From an uncultured Bacillota bacterium (GTDB taxonomy: Bacteria; Bacillota; Clostridia; Lachnospirales; Lachnospiraceae), in the NCBI GenBank assembly GCA_949291945.1, contig CASEXH010000024.1, positions 1 through 62,284 of the forward strand: a stretch of DNA of 62,284 nucleotides, written 5' to 3'. Shown one piece after another: positions 54,072-62,284 of this stretch. Both the position numbers and the translations under genes were made by a program. Within the stretch, counting starts at the first letter, position 1. Every line of letters begins with the position of its first letter. A model generated the notes under the pieces. It saw nothing but the letters and a program-made list of their open reading frames with translations, ran no database searches and was not told the DNA's origin.

Positions 54072-55686
54072 TCATATATTCTTCTTTTCGCTTTCTATAC
54101 GGCAGCTTTTCTGAAAGAAAGCTACTCCATAGGACAGCACTGTTTTAAATCCCGATGCCTCTATCTTTTTTCTATACTGCCTTTCCTGTATCTGTACCAG
54201 TGCTCTTTCGCATCCTCTCTCCAGTTCACTTTTCTTTCTGGAAACCTTTATCTCCAAAACTGCCGCCCTGCGTTTTACTTTGTCCTTTATTACCAGATCC
54301 GGTCTGCCCAGTCCGCTTTCATGGTTGGATTCTACTACATAACCAGCCCCGGAAAATAAGCCTGCCAGAAAGGCATTGTAAAAGCTTTCTGCATAGCCAT
54401 GATAGCTTATGGTATCAAAAAGTAAATCCGAGATAAGCTCTGTCAGCTTTTCTGAATCCCCTTTCCACAATGCTTCGAAAAGTTCTTTTCTGTCACTATA
54501 CATATTTTTTTCCTGCAGCCAGTTCAGCACGCTTTTTCTAAAAATATCCTGGATTTCTGCATTGGGAATCTTTAAGGTGATTTTATTTCTTTCCTGGGGC
54601 AGCTCTTCCTGTGTTTCCTCTTTCACCTTGGTAAGATAGCCGGTAAGATACAGCAGGCTCCAGAGATTTTCTTCTGTAGAAGTCAAAAAGTCATAGCTTA
54701 CATTTTCATTAACAGATTCCCGGATGGCTTCGCCATTCAGCAGCTTTTCAAACTTTTCTGTCACATCAAAATCCCTGCGTTTCAGGAACAATTCTATGAT
54801 TTTATTGTCACTGGTATGCTCCCAAAAATTTTCTGGTTTTTTCACACCCTCTGTAAGAACCCTCTGCGCATAATTCAGCACATCCCAGGGACAGTAGATT
54901 TCTATATTTCCGAATATATAGCCGTCATACCATTTGCGGACTGTTTCCTGACAGTCCTGGCATCCGGCTTCTTTTAAAAATTCAGCAACCTCCGGTCTGG
55001 TAAATCCAAAAAATTCGTCATAACGTATATCTGAAATCGTATCTGTTGTAAAGTTATTCGTTCCCGTAAAAATACTTTCCTTTGCAATGCGAAGGCATCC
55101 CGTGACCACGGCAAATCTCAAAGACTCATTGTCCTTCAATGCCGTACTCATCATTGTCTTGATCACTTCCAGCATCTTTTCATAATATCCATTGCTGCTG
55201 GCCTTTGCCATAGGTACATCATACTCGTCCAGAAGGAGTATCACTGGTTTTTTATAATATTCCTTCATCATTCTCATAAGGACAAGAAGGGAGCTCTGCA
55301 CATCTGTAAAAGTCCCTGTCTGTTCCTTTAATCTAGTAAAAATCTGTTTGTATGCAGGGTTTACCCTGCTGCTCTCTTCCAGATACTGATGCTCTATGCA
55401 AATCTGAGAAAGAGTAAATTTCAGCAGCCCCATAGCATTTTCAAAAGTACTTCCGTCTAGATCTTTAAAAGAGAGAAACAAAGTAGGCCACTGATTCATC
55501 CATTTCCGGCATACTCATTCCCAAAGTTTTCCCGAAACGTCTGGGACGAATAAGTAACGTTACTTCTGTTGCATCTGTTTTCAGCAGTTCTTCTATCAGA
55601 CCGCTTTTATCCATATAGTAATAGTCGTTCTCCCGGATTTTTCTAAAATCAGACACGCCTATCGGAATCCTCAACTGTTTCCACAT
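54072..55686 (-). pseudogene. Broken AAA-ATPase / PD-(D/E)XK nuclease-like gene (DUF1703 type)
   Basis: Two frames together cover one AAA-ATPase-like protein. The N-terminal piece (55465-55686) has the usual IGVSDFRKIRENDYYYMDKS and Walker A RPRRFGKT, then stops. The second piece (54072-55499, 475 residues) resumes at WPTLFLSFKDLD, continues through Walker B ILLLDEYDVP, and ends with the nuclease-like GLGRPDLVIKD...AVLEIKV. About 45 residues that normally separate these segments are missing and the frame changes near 55480-55500. An internal deletion has therefore inactivated it. Intact members are common multicopy genes of unclear function in gut anaerobes. Confidence 0.85.
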
Positions 55687-55758
55687 ACCGCCCCTTCTAT
55701 ATTAGTTACAACACATATAGAAATTTCCCTACAGACAAGTTTTTCCCAGGCAAATACT

Positions 55759-56646
55759 TTACTCTTTCAGAAGTTTTCTCAATATCTCAGCAAACTCTTC
55801 AATGTAATAACTGGCATTCTCCTTCACCCAGAAAAGGCAGTAGTTCCGCTTTAACTGTTGTCCTTGCTCCATGACAGGCAGCCGTTTTACGCCTGTTCCG
55901 CAGGGAGGAAGAGTCCCTACCCTTTCAACAGGCAGAAATCCCCGGTTTCCTGCCACCATCAAACGGCCCTCCTCCAGATTTTCCGCAAATAAAAAACGTC
56001 CTCCAAAGCCCAGGGTATTTTTATAATAATCTTCTTCTGTATTCTGCTGTTCTCTGGAAGATATCAGGATACAGGCCTGGCGCTTCAGTTCTTCCATAGT
56101 GACCGATTCCTGTTCCGCCAAAGGACTGCGGACGGAAAGTTCTGCATAGCAGCCGCATTTCAAAAGCTGAAAATTAGCATATTTATCGGAAAAAGCTCTC
56201 CTCTGATCTGTAAGGACCAGGTCGGCCCCGCCAAAGCGGAGAAGGTCATAGAGTTCCTCATGGGTCCCATTTACGATATGAATGGAAACCTCCGGATAAA
56301 GCCTGGAAAATTCTGCCACTGCCTGATGGAGTTCCTGGCCGCTGTAGCACCGCAGATATCCGATCTTAAGCTCCATCTCCTTATCCTTCCCTATGCGGAA
56401 AGTTTCTCTGCGGATATCCTCTACTTCATTCAGAATTCCTTTACTCTGTTCATAAAAATATTCTCCCGCAGGGGTAAGGGTAAATCTTCGGTTTTCTCTG
56501 TGTATCAGCTCTACTCCCAGTTCCTTCTCCAGTGACCGTATCTGCTGAGAAATAGCTGACTGGGAAATGTAGCACTGCTCCGCCGCCTCTGTAAAGCTGT
56601 TGCATTCCACCACAGCAATAAAATATTTCATCTGTCTGAACAGCAA
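55759..56646 (-). CDS. LysR-family transcriptional regulator
   Basis: A 295-residue LysR protein. A TTG start at 56646 with AGGTG five bases upstream gives the family-standard opening M-L-F-R-Q-M-K-Y-F; an internal ATG five codons later lacks a ribosome site. The helix-turn-helix phrase is FTEAAEQCYISQSAISQQIRSLE, followed by an effector-binding domain (about 90-290). It lies 20 bp downstream of the frameshifted peptidase-like gene on the same strand. The target is unknown. Confidence 0.88.
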   Translation of the reverse strand: MLFRQMKYFIAVVECNSFTEAAEQCYISQSAISQQIRSLEKELGVELIHRENRRFTLTPAGEYFYEQSKGILNEVEDIRRETFRIGKDKEMELKIGYLRCYSGQELHQAVAEFSRLYPEVSIHIVNGTHEELYDLLRFGGADLVLTDQRRAFSDKYANFQLLKCGCYAELSVRSPLAEQESVTMEELKRQACILISSREQQNTEEDYYKNTLGFGGRFLFAENLEEGRLMVAGNRGFLPVERVGTLPPCGTGVKRLPVMEQGQQLKRNYCLFWVKENASYYIEEFAEILRKLLKE

Positions 56647-56666
56647 AAAATCACCTGTCCTTTCCC

Positions 56667-57250
56667 CTATATCTTTTCATGATAAAGAACAAGTCCCCCT
56701 TTTCTCCTGTGTCCTGTATCCCACAGGCCTTTCAGGTCAACCCAGAAATATTTTCCGTAAGTTACGATCTTTACCATACATTTATCTGTCTGTTTTTCAT
56801 ATCCCACAAGGAGAAACCAATGCCATTCAAACATATCATAGTCCGGATTTCTGTGACGGAGGGTGAGGCAGGGCACAGGGAATCCCTTGTCGATCTGCCC
56901 TATAACCGCCTTCTCTGCTATCTCCACAGGTTCTTCTCCGGACAGAGGCTCCATTTGGATGTCTCTGCAGCCCTGGTCCGCCAAAAATTGGCCATATCCT
57001 TCCATATAAATATCTAAGGTGTCAATACCGGACCACCTGGGACGGAGATAAGGTTTCATCTTCATTCCAAATTGCATATATTCTGTTTTTGTGATTTTCT
57101 GCCTGTCAAAAGGATACAGGTCTGTTCCTTTGTACAAGTCAAAGAAAATACAGCTGCACATCCTCCCAGGCGCATCATCCGGTCTAAAAACCATTCCTGA
57201 CTGCCTCCCCAGGCCTCTTCTATTTTAAAATATTGAAGTTCTTTCTTCAT
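56667..57250 (-). pseudogene. Frameshifted C39-peptidase-like gene
   Basis: The start (ATG 57250, with AAAGGA upstream) encodes KKELQYFKIEEAWGGSQEW...MRLGGCAA. Its frame then diverges, while the next frame continues CIFFDLYKGTDLYPFD through YLRPRWSGIDTLDIY, HWFLLVGYE and a C-terminal LWDTG. The two parts make one protein of about 190 residues, with a single frame change near 57147-57155. The GGCAA segment with a late HWFLLVGYE resembles the Cys and His boxes of peptidase C39-like papain folds. A sequencing error or a recent mutation would look the same from here. Confidence 0.7.
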
Positions 57251-57349
57251 GCAGTTGTCCTTTCAGGAATATTAAATATGCTTTTCATATTTTATCATAT
57301 TCTCGGACAGTTGTCACAGAAAACTCTTTCTTTCACAAGTTCCTTTCTT

Positions 57350-58186
57350 TCATGGTTTTTCTGGTTTTAATGGTCCATAAAAGTAAGACGCCGTGGCTCC
57401 GCCGTCGACGAGGAAATCCGCTCCTGTAATGAAGGATCCTTTCTCACTCATAAGTAGCTCTGCCACATTTGCCACTTCATCTGCAGTTCCGGGACGTCCT
57501 GCCGGGCATTTAGCAAACATATTTTTGTAAAAGTCTCCTCTTGGGCCGTTAAACTCATCTATCGCAAGAGGCGTCACTATGATTCCCGGAGAAATGGAAT
57601 TTATCCTTGCACCCTTTTCTCCCCATTTTACAGATTCTGCCATCACACGTTTCTCATTGCATCTCTTTGCCAGCTGATAAGCATGAAGAGTATCCCGGAT
57701 ATTCTCCGGCTGAAGGACTGCCAGATCCAGCAGTTCTTCTGTTGGGGTAGAGGCCAGCAACTCATCTTCTTCAGGTGTAAGGGCAGGCATCCGATGTCCG
57801 GACTGGCTGGAAATGGTCACTCCCACACCCCCTTCTTTGATCACCTTTCCCACTTCTTCCAAAAGCACAGCTGTACCGTACAAATCCACCTTCAGAATGG
57901 CTTCCACAGGAGCCTGACTGGGAGATACTCCGGCAGCATTTACCAGCATGGCAATTTCTCCATATTCCTGAGCCTTTGCTATAAGTTTTTTAATGGACTC
58001 TCTGGAAGAAAGGTCCATTTCCATAGCCTCTGTGTCAAATCCTGCCTCCTTCATGATCTTTGCAGTAGTCTGGGCGTTCTCTATCTTCTTGTCCCCGATA
58101 AGGATTTTCATTCCATGGCCCATTCTCCTTGCAATAGCCATACCGATCTGACCTGCTCCTGTTAAAATCATTACCTCTTTTTTCAT
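57350..58186 (-). CDS. Short-chain dehydrogenase/reductase
   Basis: A 278-residue classical SDR. The cofactor loop is LTGAGQIGMAIA, and NAAG is present. The catalytic Ser lies in TISSQSGHR and the catalytic pair in YQLAK. SPGIIVTPL and FLVDGG follow near the C-terminus. GDKK after the second strand suits NAD(H). The ATG at 58186 with AGGAGAGGA upstream is chosen over a start 27 codons earlier. The substrate is unknown. An insertion of about 30 residues around the LTPEEDELLASTPTEELL segment, between the catalytic Ser and Tyr, is unusual but known in this subgroup. Confidence 0.9.
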   Translation of the reverse strand: MKKEVMILTGAGQIGMAIARRMGHGMKILIGDKKIENAQTTAKIMKEAGFDTEAMEMDLSSRESIKKLIAKAQEYGEIAMLVNAAGVSPSQAPVEAILKVDLYGTAVLLEEVGKVIKEGGVGVTISSQSGHRMPALTPEEDELLASTPTEELLDLAVLQPENIRDTLHAYQLAKRCNEKRVMAESVKWGEKGARINSISPGIIVTPLAIDEFNGPRGDFYKNMFAKCPAGRPGTADEVANVAELLMSEKGSFITGADFLVDGGATASYFYGPLKPEKP

Positions 58187-58365
58187 GATGATCCTCTCCT
58201 GTCTCAAAATACTTTCAGATAATATGTTCTCCTCTGTACCAGCTTCTATTTTATGCTCATTTACCAATTTATCAATTTCATTTTCCGGCGTTATAGATAA
58301 GTAAAACTTATCTGAACTATTACACTTTAAGAATGGCTTTTTACCCTAAACCATAGACAATGCTC

Positions 58366-59667
58366 TCATTTCCGAGAGCAGTATTCATGGGTTCCAATGA
58401 TAAAAATAATGACCAGAGTAATCCCTTCTGCCGCTGCTGCGGAGGCCCACACCCATGTTTCTCCCAGCAGAGCCGGTACCAGGAATATGGCTGCGGCCTT
58501 AACAAGGATTCCCCTGCTTACAGCAATAATATTGGATTTCCATGTCTGTTTCGTTGAATAATAGTAAGCGGTAAAGATCAGGTTCACTGCCATAAACACA
58601 AAGGATATAGCAAATATCGGCAGCGCACCGGAGGCCATCTCTACCAGCTCAGCTTCATTGTTAAAAAGTCTGACAACCGGAACACGGAAAACAGCAAGGA
58701 TCACGTAAATTACCACAGATGCCGCCAGATTAATCTTCATTCCTGTCCGGAAATCTGTTTTCAGCTCTTTTTTGTCATTTTTACCAAAGGCCTGTCCCCA
58801 TAAGGGCTGGAGTCCCTGAGCCACGCCGGATAGAACCGCATTTGCCAGAGAATAGATAAAACTCAGCACACTGAAAGTCGCCACCCCCATATCACCCAGC
58901 GTACCAGCCAGTACCCAGTTATAGCAGAATGCAGTGACAGGCGTATTCAGCTGGGAAAAGCACTCCGGCACACCACGGTTGCATATTTTTTTAACTAACG
59001 CAAAGGAATGTGTAAATTTACCGATTCGCAGGTCTCCTTTCTTCCGGATAAAATGACTGATCAGGATCACAAAAGAAAGGACCTGGCCCAGTCCGGAGGC
59101 GACTGCTGCTCCCATGATCCCCATCTTCATAGGGAAAATAAAAAGCCAGTCCAAAAAAATATTTGCCACAGCCCCTGCGCACATTCCTCCAAATGCCAGG
59201 CCCGGAGCGCCGTCATTGCGGACAAAAATGGCAAGACAGTTACTCAGAAGGAAAGGGATTGCAAATGCCATGTAAAAAAATAAATACTCTTTTGCCAGAG
59301 GAAGTACCCTTTCGCTGCTTCCGCACAATCGTGCAATCTGCTCCGAAAACGTCATTCCTATGATCAAAAGCAGGATAGAAAGCAAGAAAGTCAGCACCAG
59401 GGCAGTCATAAACGCATCGTTCGCCCCTTTCTTATCTCCCCGGCCCAGACGGATGGCAATCACCGTCGAACCTCCCATGGCGAATAAAGTAGAAATGGCT
59501 ACTAATGCAGTGATAAATGGTACTGTAATGTTAACTGCAGCCAGAGCCAGGGCTCCCACTCCCCGGCCCACGAAGATTCCATCAACAATATTGTACAAGT
59601 AGGTAACGCACAGTCCGCCTGCCGATGGAAGTATGTAATATAAAATCTGTTTGCTCCTTGAGTTCAT
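58366..59667 (-). CDS. MATE-family efflux transporter
   Basis: A 433-residue multidrug and toxin extrusion protein with twelve helices. It has the opening YYILPSAGGLCVTYLYNIVDGIFVGRGVG and, in the second half, VLSGVAQGLQPLWGQAFG. The ATG at 59667 has AGGAGGGA upstream. It is divergent from a MerR regulator, and its promoter has a MerR-type 19-bp spacer, so it is probably an inducible Na+- or H+-coupled drug or metabolite exporter. Confidence 0.9.
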   Translation of the reverse strand: MNSRSKQILYYILPSAGGLCVTYLYNIVDGIFVGRGVGALALAAVNITVPFITALVAISTLFAMGGSTVIAIRLGRGDKKGANDAFMTALVLTFLLSILLLIIGMTFSEQIARLCGSSERVLPLAKEYLFFYMAFAIPFLLSNCLAIFVRNDGAPGLAFGGMCAGAVANIFLDWLFIFPMKMGIMGAAVASGLGQVLSFVILISHFIRKKGDLRIGKFTHSFALVKKICNRGVPECFSQLNTPVTAFCYNWVLAGTLGDMGVATFSVLSFIYSLANAVLSGVAQGLQPLWGQAFGKNDKKELKTDFRTGMKINLAASVVIYVILAVFRVPVVRLFNNEAELVEMASGALPIFAISFVFMAVNLIFTAYYYSTKQTWKSNIIAVSRGILVKAAAIFLVPALLGETWVWASAAAAEGITLVIIFIIGTHEYCSRK

Positions 59668-59699
59668 AATGGTCCCTCCTGGTAAAATCATGTGCATTC

Positions 59700-59732
59700 A
59701 GTATACGCTGTATAGTTACTTGACAGTCAAGT
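59700..59732 (-). promoter_or_regulatory. MerR-type promoter of the MATE gene
   Basis: On the minus strand TTGACT (59730-59725) and TATACT (59705-59700) are separated by 19 bases. A perfect palindrome acttgac-a-gtcaagt (59718-59732) covers the -35. The long spacer and dyad fit control by the divergent MerR-family regulator. Confidence 0.7.
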
Positions 59733-59808
59733 ATGTATTTGTTATTTTCATTAATCTCCTCCATGTACGGAGATAAAATAAGGAGAAATACAAGAAGTGC
59801 AAATTCCG

Positions 59809-59920
59809 TTGACTTTGAAAATCACCGGTGTTAAAATAAAAAGCGCTTGTCAGAGGACTTGCAATCAATAAGATTGTTGAAGTGGGATAAGACCATTACT
59901 GGTTTTGTTCCACTTTTTTT
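59809..59920 (+). ncRNA. Possible short terminated transcript upstream of the MerR gene
   Basis: A promoter-like TTGACT (59809-59814) and TAAAAT (59832-59837) with a 17-bp spacer is followed after about 75 bases by a terminator-like hairpin (agtgg/ccact plus acca/tggt) and seven T. Inside is a small hairpin caatc-aataa-gattg. It could be a small RNA or an attenuated leader of the MerR gene, which also has its own promoter further downstream. This is inference from signals only. Confidence 0.4.
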
Positions 59921-59957
59921 GTGAGACAGATACAAAGCAGGCAAATAAACGGTTCCA

Positions 59958-59986
59958 TTGACAATCTCAATACAACTCTGTATATA
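59958..59986 (+). promoter_or_regulatory. Promoter of the second MerR gene
   Basis: TTGACA (59958-59963) and TATATA (59981-59986) with a 17-bp spacer, 27 bases before the ATG. Confidence 0.75.
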
Positions 59987-60013
59987 TACCAGACAATTAG
60001 AAAGGATTTTTGA

Positions 60014-60832
60014 ATGACAAAACAGGAAAAAGATAATTATCTGACCATCAGTGAGTTTTCCCGCATCTCTGAAATCAAAAGAAAAGCTTTGATTTTTTAC
60101 GACAATACCGGGATTTTTTCACCAAAATATACTGCCCCTAACGGTTACCGTTATTACACCCATGATCAGATTTATGTGATTGCTGTAGTCAATCTTTTAA
60201 AGGAACTGGGGATGCCATTATCTGAAATTAAAGAATATACAGCGAATATCTCTCCGAAAAATGCAATCTCTCTCTTAAAAGAGCAGGAAAGGAATTTAGT
60301 CAGCAAAATTGAGGAGCTCCAGTCCATTCAGGATATGCTTGGAATGAAGCTGCAGAAACTGGAAGAAGGTGTTTCTGCCAGGGTTGACGGAGTTCAGATA
60401 CAATACTTCAAAAAAGTTCCCATTTTCATCAGCGATCCTTTCCTGGCAGACCGTAAATCTATTCCTGATGATATATGGCTTAATTTTTATACAAAGTGTA
60501 AGCAGAATCATGTTTCTTTTGGCTATCCGGAAGGATATCTCATAAAAGGAGAAAAGCTTTCAAATGGACATATATCGGATGTTTCCAATATTATGGCTTA
60601 CGTCAATGACATCCGATATGCAAACAATGTGATTTCCCAGGGCTATTATATAACTGCTTTCGGAAAGGGTGGGCTGGAAAATACAGAAGAAATATATGAC
60701 CGTATATTCACTTTCATAAAAGAAAAAGATTGCCGTATTATAGGAGATGCCTATGAGGAACGTCTCATTGATGAAGTGGGCAGTTCACAAAAAGAGGGGC
60801 AGCTTACAAGAGTGCGAATCCGCATAAAATGA
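60014..60832 (+). CDS. MerR-family regulator of the MATE transporter
   Basis: A 272-residue MerR protein. The winged helix spans about residues 8-78 (YLTISEFSRISEIKRKALIFYDNTGIF, then NGYRYYTHDQI). A coiled-coil dimerisation helix (about 85-125) and a C-terminal effector-type domain follow. It is divergent from the MATE exporter, the classic arrangement for BmrR-like drug-responsive activators. The ribosome site is AAAGGA, ten bases upstream. Confidence 0.88.
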   Translation: MTKQEKDNYLTISEFSRISEIKRKALIFYDNTGIFSPKYTAPNGYRYYTHDQIYVIAVVNLLKELGMPLSEIKEYTANISPKNAISLLKEQERNLVSKIEELQSIQDMLGMKLQKLEEGVSARVDGVQIQYFKKVPIFISDPFLADRKSIPDDIWLNFYTKCKQNHVSFGYPEGYLIKGEKLSNGHISDVSNIMAYVNDIRYANNVISQGYYITAFGKGGLENTEEIYDRIFTFIKEKDCRIIGDAYEERLIDEVGSSQKEGQLTRVRIRIK

Positions 60833-60842
60833 ATGTATTTTA

Positions 60843-60896
60843 AAGACCGCCCATAAGGTACACATATTTACAGCACTTACCTTATGAAGCGGTCTT
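60843..60896. terminator. Hairpin terminator after the MerR gene
   Basis: Arms aagaccgc and gcggtctt, with inner cataaggta/taccttatg, form a long near-perfect stem (60843-60860 with 60878-60896) between convergent transcription units. T-runs are weak. Confidence 0.7.
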
Positions 60897-60914
60897 AGCT
60901 ATTTCAATTCTGCT

Positions 60915-61061
60915 TTATTCTTTTAATAATTTTGCCAGAGCTGAAGCAATCTCCTTATTGATCGTCCTGGAAGTATTGATGCAGATATCAAAAATTCCCA
61001 GGATGTGCTGTTTCAGCTCTTTATATCCAGTGGTAAAGCAGGATTTCTCTTTCCCATCGGA
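60915..61061 (-). pseudogene. Short unassigned reading frame after the epimerase
   Basis: A frame of about 48 codons runs from the epimerase stop to TAA at 60917-60915. It contains protein-like segments GYKELKQHILGIFDI and EIASALAKLLKE but no start codon with a ribosome site. It may be a remnant of a gene 3' end or chance; I do not recognise it. Confidence 0.25.
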
Positions 61062-62135
61062 TCACGCAGTTTGTACCCCATGTCTCGTTACAGCCTTTTT
61101 TCGGTTCTTTGTATGCTCAATATACCCTTCTTTTACCAGCCACTTGGCCTCATCTCTCAGTGTCTCTTCATAAGGTCTGGTATGATATCCCAGTTCCCGT
61201 TCTGCTTTAGAATAATCAAACTGGTTATTCCTTGCAAGGTTGTACACTGCAAAATTTGTCATCAGAGGTTTCTCTCCGGTCTTTCTGGCTTTCTTTTCCA
61301 TTTGTCTGGCAAGCACATAGGCCAGCCGGATGGGAACGTAAAAATAAGGAGTCTTACAGCCGCTTGCCTCATGAAGCATCCGGCACATTTCTCTCAGGGT
61401 GACTTCTTTATTTCCTAGGATATAGCACTCTCCTTCTCTTCCTTTATCTGCCGCCCCGATGCAGCCCTGAGCCAGATCCCGGACATCGCACAGATTAAAG
61501 GAGCCTCCCATGCCCACCGGCATTTTTCCGTTCATGATCTTAATAACTGTACCTGTAGTCTCCCCCACCGCATAATCTTTTGGTCCCAGAATACCGCTGG
61601 GATGGACTACACAGGCCTTTAATCCTCTTTCCCTGAAAGCATCTAAAACCGCCTGGGTAGCCAGGGCTTTGGACTGACTGTAACACCCCACCTGCCTGCT
61701 TTCATCAACAGGCGTAAACTGGTATGTCTCTCTGATAGGAGTGCCCTTAGGCTGTTCCGGAATTGCTCCTGTAGAACTGACATAGACCATCTTCCTGCAC
61801 TCTGGATGTTTCAGGCACATATCAATCATATTTTTCGTTCCGCCAACATTGACATCCATCAGCTTCTGGTTAAAGTCTGGATTGGTGGTCACCATACTGG
61901 CACAGTGGATCACAATGGAGCTGTCCCCTTCAGGTATCGCAAAAAATCTCTCCAGAGAATCTACATCACAGAGATCCCCTTCTGAAATCTCCACTTCCTT
62001 TGGAATATATTTCACAGATTTGTCGCCTGGAAGGACCAGAGCTCTTACATAGTCTCCCCGTTTCAAAAGTTCATCACATACATGGCTGCCCAAGAATCCT
62101 GCTGCCCCGGTTACTAAATATACTGTTTTTCCCAT
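61062..62135 (-). CDS. NAD-dependent epimerase/dehydratase (extended SDR)
   Basis: A 357-residue extended SDR. The nucleotide loop is VTGAAGFLGSHV, a DxxD-type acid follows the second strand, the catalytic pair is in CYSQSKALA (Tyr-x-x-x-Lys), and HPSGILGP follows. The dihydroflavonol reductase-like subgroup fits best. Substrate unknown. The ATG at 62135 has GAGGT upstream; the frame extends 13 codons earlier without support. The 5' leader contains several hairpins up to the window edge. Confidence 0.88.
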   Translation of the reverse strand: MGKTVYLVTGAAGFLGSHVCDELLKRGDYVRALVLPGDKSVKYIPKEVEISEGDLCDVDSLERFFAIPEGDSSIVIHCASMVTTNPDFNQKLMDVNVGGTKNMIDMCLKHPECRKMVYVSSTGAIPEQPKGTPIRETYQFTPVDESRQVGCYSQSKALATQAVLDAFRERGLKACVVHPSGILGPKDYAVGETTGTVIKIMNGKMPVGMGGSFNLCDVRDLAQGCIGAADKGREGECYILGNKEVTLREMCRMLHEASGCKTPYFYVPIRLAYVLARQMEKKARKTGEKPLMTNFAVYNLARNNQFDYSKAERELGYHTRPYEETLRDEAKWLVKEGYIEHTKNRKKAVTRHGVQTA

Positions 62136-62192
62136 AGAAAAAGACCTCGCTTTCTTATTTTTCAGTTTTATCACTTGATGAAACTGGGGCTG

Positions 62193-62277
62193 TCGGTTAA
62201 TACCGATTTTTAATCCCTGACATGCAGGGAAGAGGCAATCCCAGAGAATTCGGGCTTTTTTAAGCCCCTAATTCTCC
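62193..62277. repeat. Cluster of hairpins at the right window edge
   Basis: Three inverted repeats lie upstream of the epimerase: tcggt-taat-accga (62193-62206, with T-run on the plus strand), tccct...aggga (about 62213-62230), and a longer gagaatt...aattctc with inner gggc/gccc (62244-62276). The function cannot be judged because the window ends; it may be a leader RNA, terminators of a gene outside, or an IS end. Confidence 0.4.
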
Positions 62278-62284
62278 AGTGGAT

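Overview
The window looks like chromosomal DNA of a low-to-mid GC Gram-positive anaerobe, most likely a gut Lachnospiraceae (Clostridia). The reasons are strong AGGAGG-type ribosome binding sites, consensus sigma-A promoters, an FMN riboswitch and a T-box leader, an adenosylcobalamin-dependent (oxygen-independent) ribonucleotide reductase, a K+-dependent membrane pyrophosphatase, PTS sugar uptake, and lipoprotein ABC importers. I cannot name a genus from the sequence. No rRNA, tRNA, CRISPR array or prophage is visible. The only mobile-element hint is a possible IS end at the extreme left edge.

Layout, left to right. 1-2.2 kb: edge of a possible insertion sequence, then a GntR(YtrA)-type regulator with an ABC exporter. 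2.2-6.7 kb: sucrose-type PTS EIIBCA plus GH32 hydrolase, divergent from an AraC regulator. 6.7-7.9 kb: zinc-ribbon protein overlapping a minimal protein kinase. 7.9-14.1 kb: a very large MacB/FtsX-type ABC protein, and a Na+/alanine symporter divergent from a LysR regulator. 14.1-17 kb: DUF1638 protein and class II RNR (nrdJ) behind two NrdR-like boxes. 17-21 kb: ribD-ribE-ribBA-ribH under an FMN riboswitch, then a P-type ATPase.

23.5-32.2 kb: a heme-acquisition operon: Shp-domain surface protein, IsdE/HtsA-like lipoprotein, FecCD permease, FecE ATPase, DUF454 membrane protein, two half-ABC proteins and a DtxR regulator. 32.2-42 kb: beta-lactamase-fold serine hydrolase, TrpXYZ-type ABC importer, an orphan UroD-like methyltransferase-family protein, a DUF2156-GNAT fusion, and HppA. 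42-45.7 kb: UMF1-type MFS transporter and a T-box-controlled CstA transporter.

45.7-52.8 kb: an operon joining a polyamine/phosphonate-type ABC importer, an agmatinase-family ureohydrolase and D-serine ammonia-lyase, downstream of a MerR regulator and a MerR-type 19-bp-spacer promoter. This is the best candidate here for an undescribed catabolic pathway. 52.9-57.3 kb: PHP-domain protein, a broken AAA-ATPase/PD-(D/E)XK gene, a LysR regulator and a frameshifted peptidase-like gene. 57.3-62.3 kb: SDR oxidoreductase, MATE exporter with divergent MerR regulator and a possible short terminated transcript between them, and an NAD-dependent epimerase.

Most of the window is ordinary metabolism and transport under local regulators. 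The strongest sequence-level regulatory readings are the FMN riboswitch, the T-box, the NrdR-box pair 31 bp apart, and two MerR-type promoters with 19-bp spacers. All functional assignments come from motifs and remembered family patterns; no searches were run.
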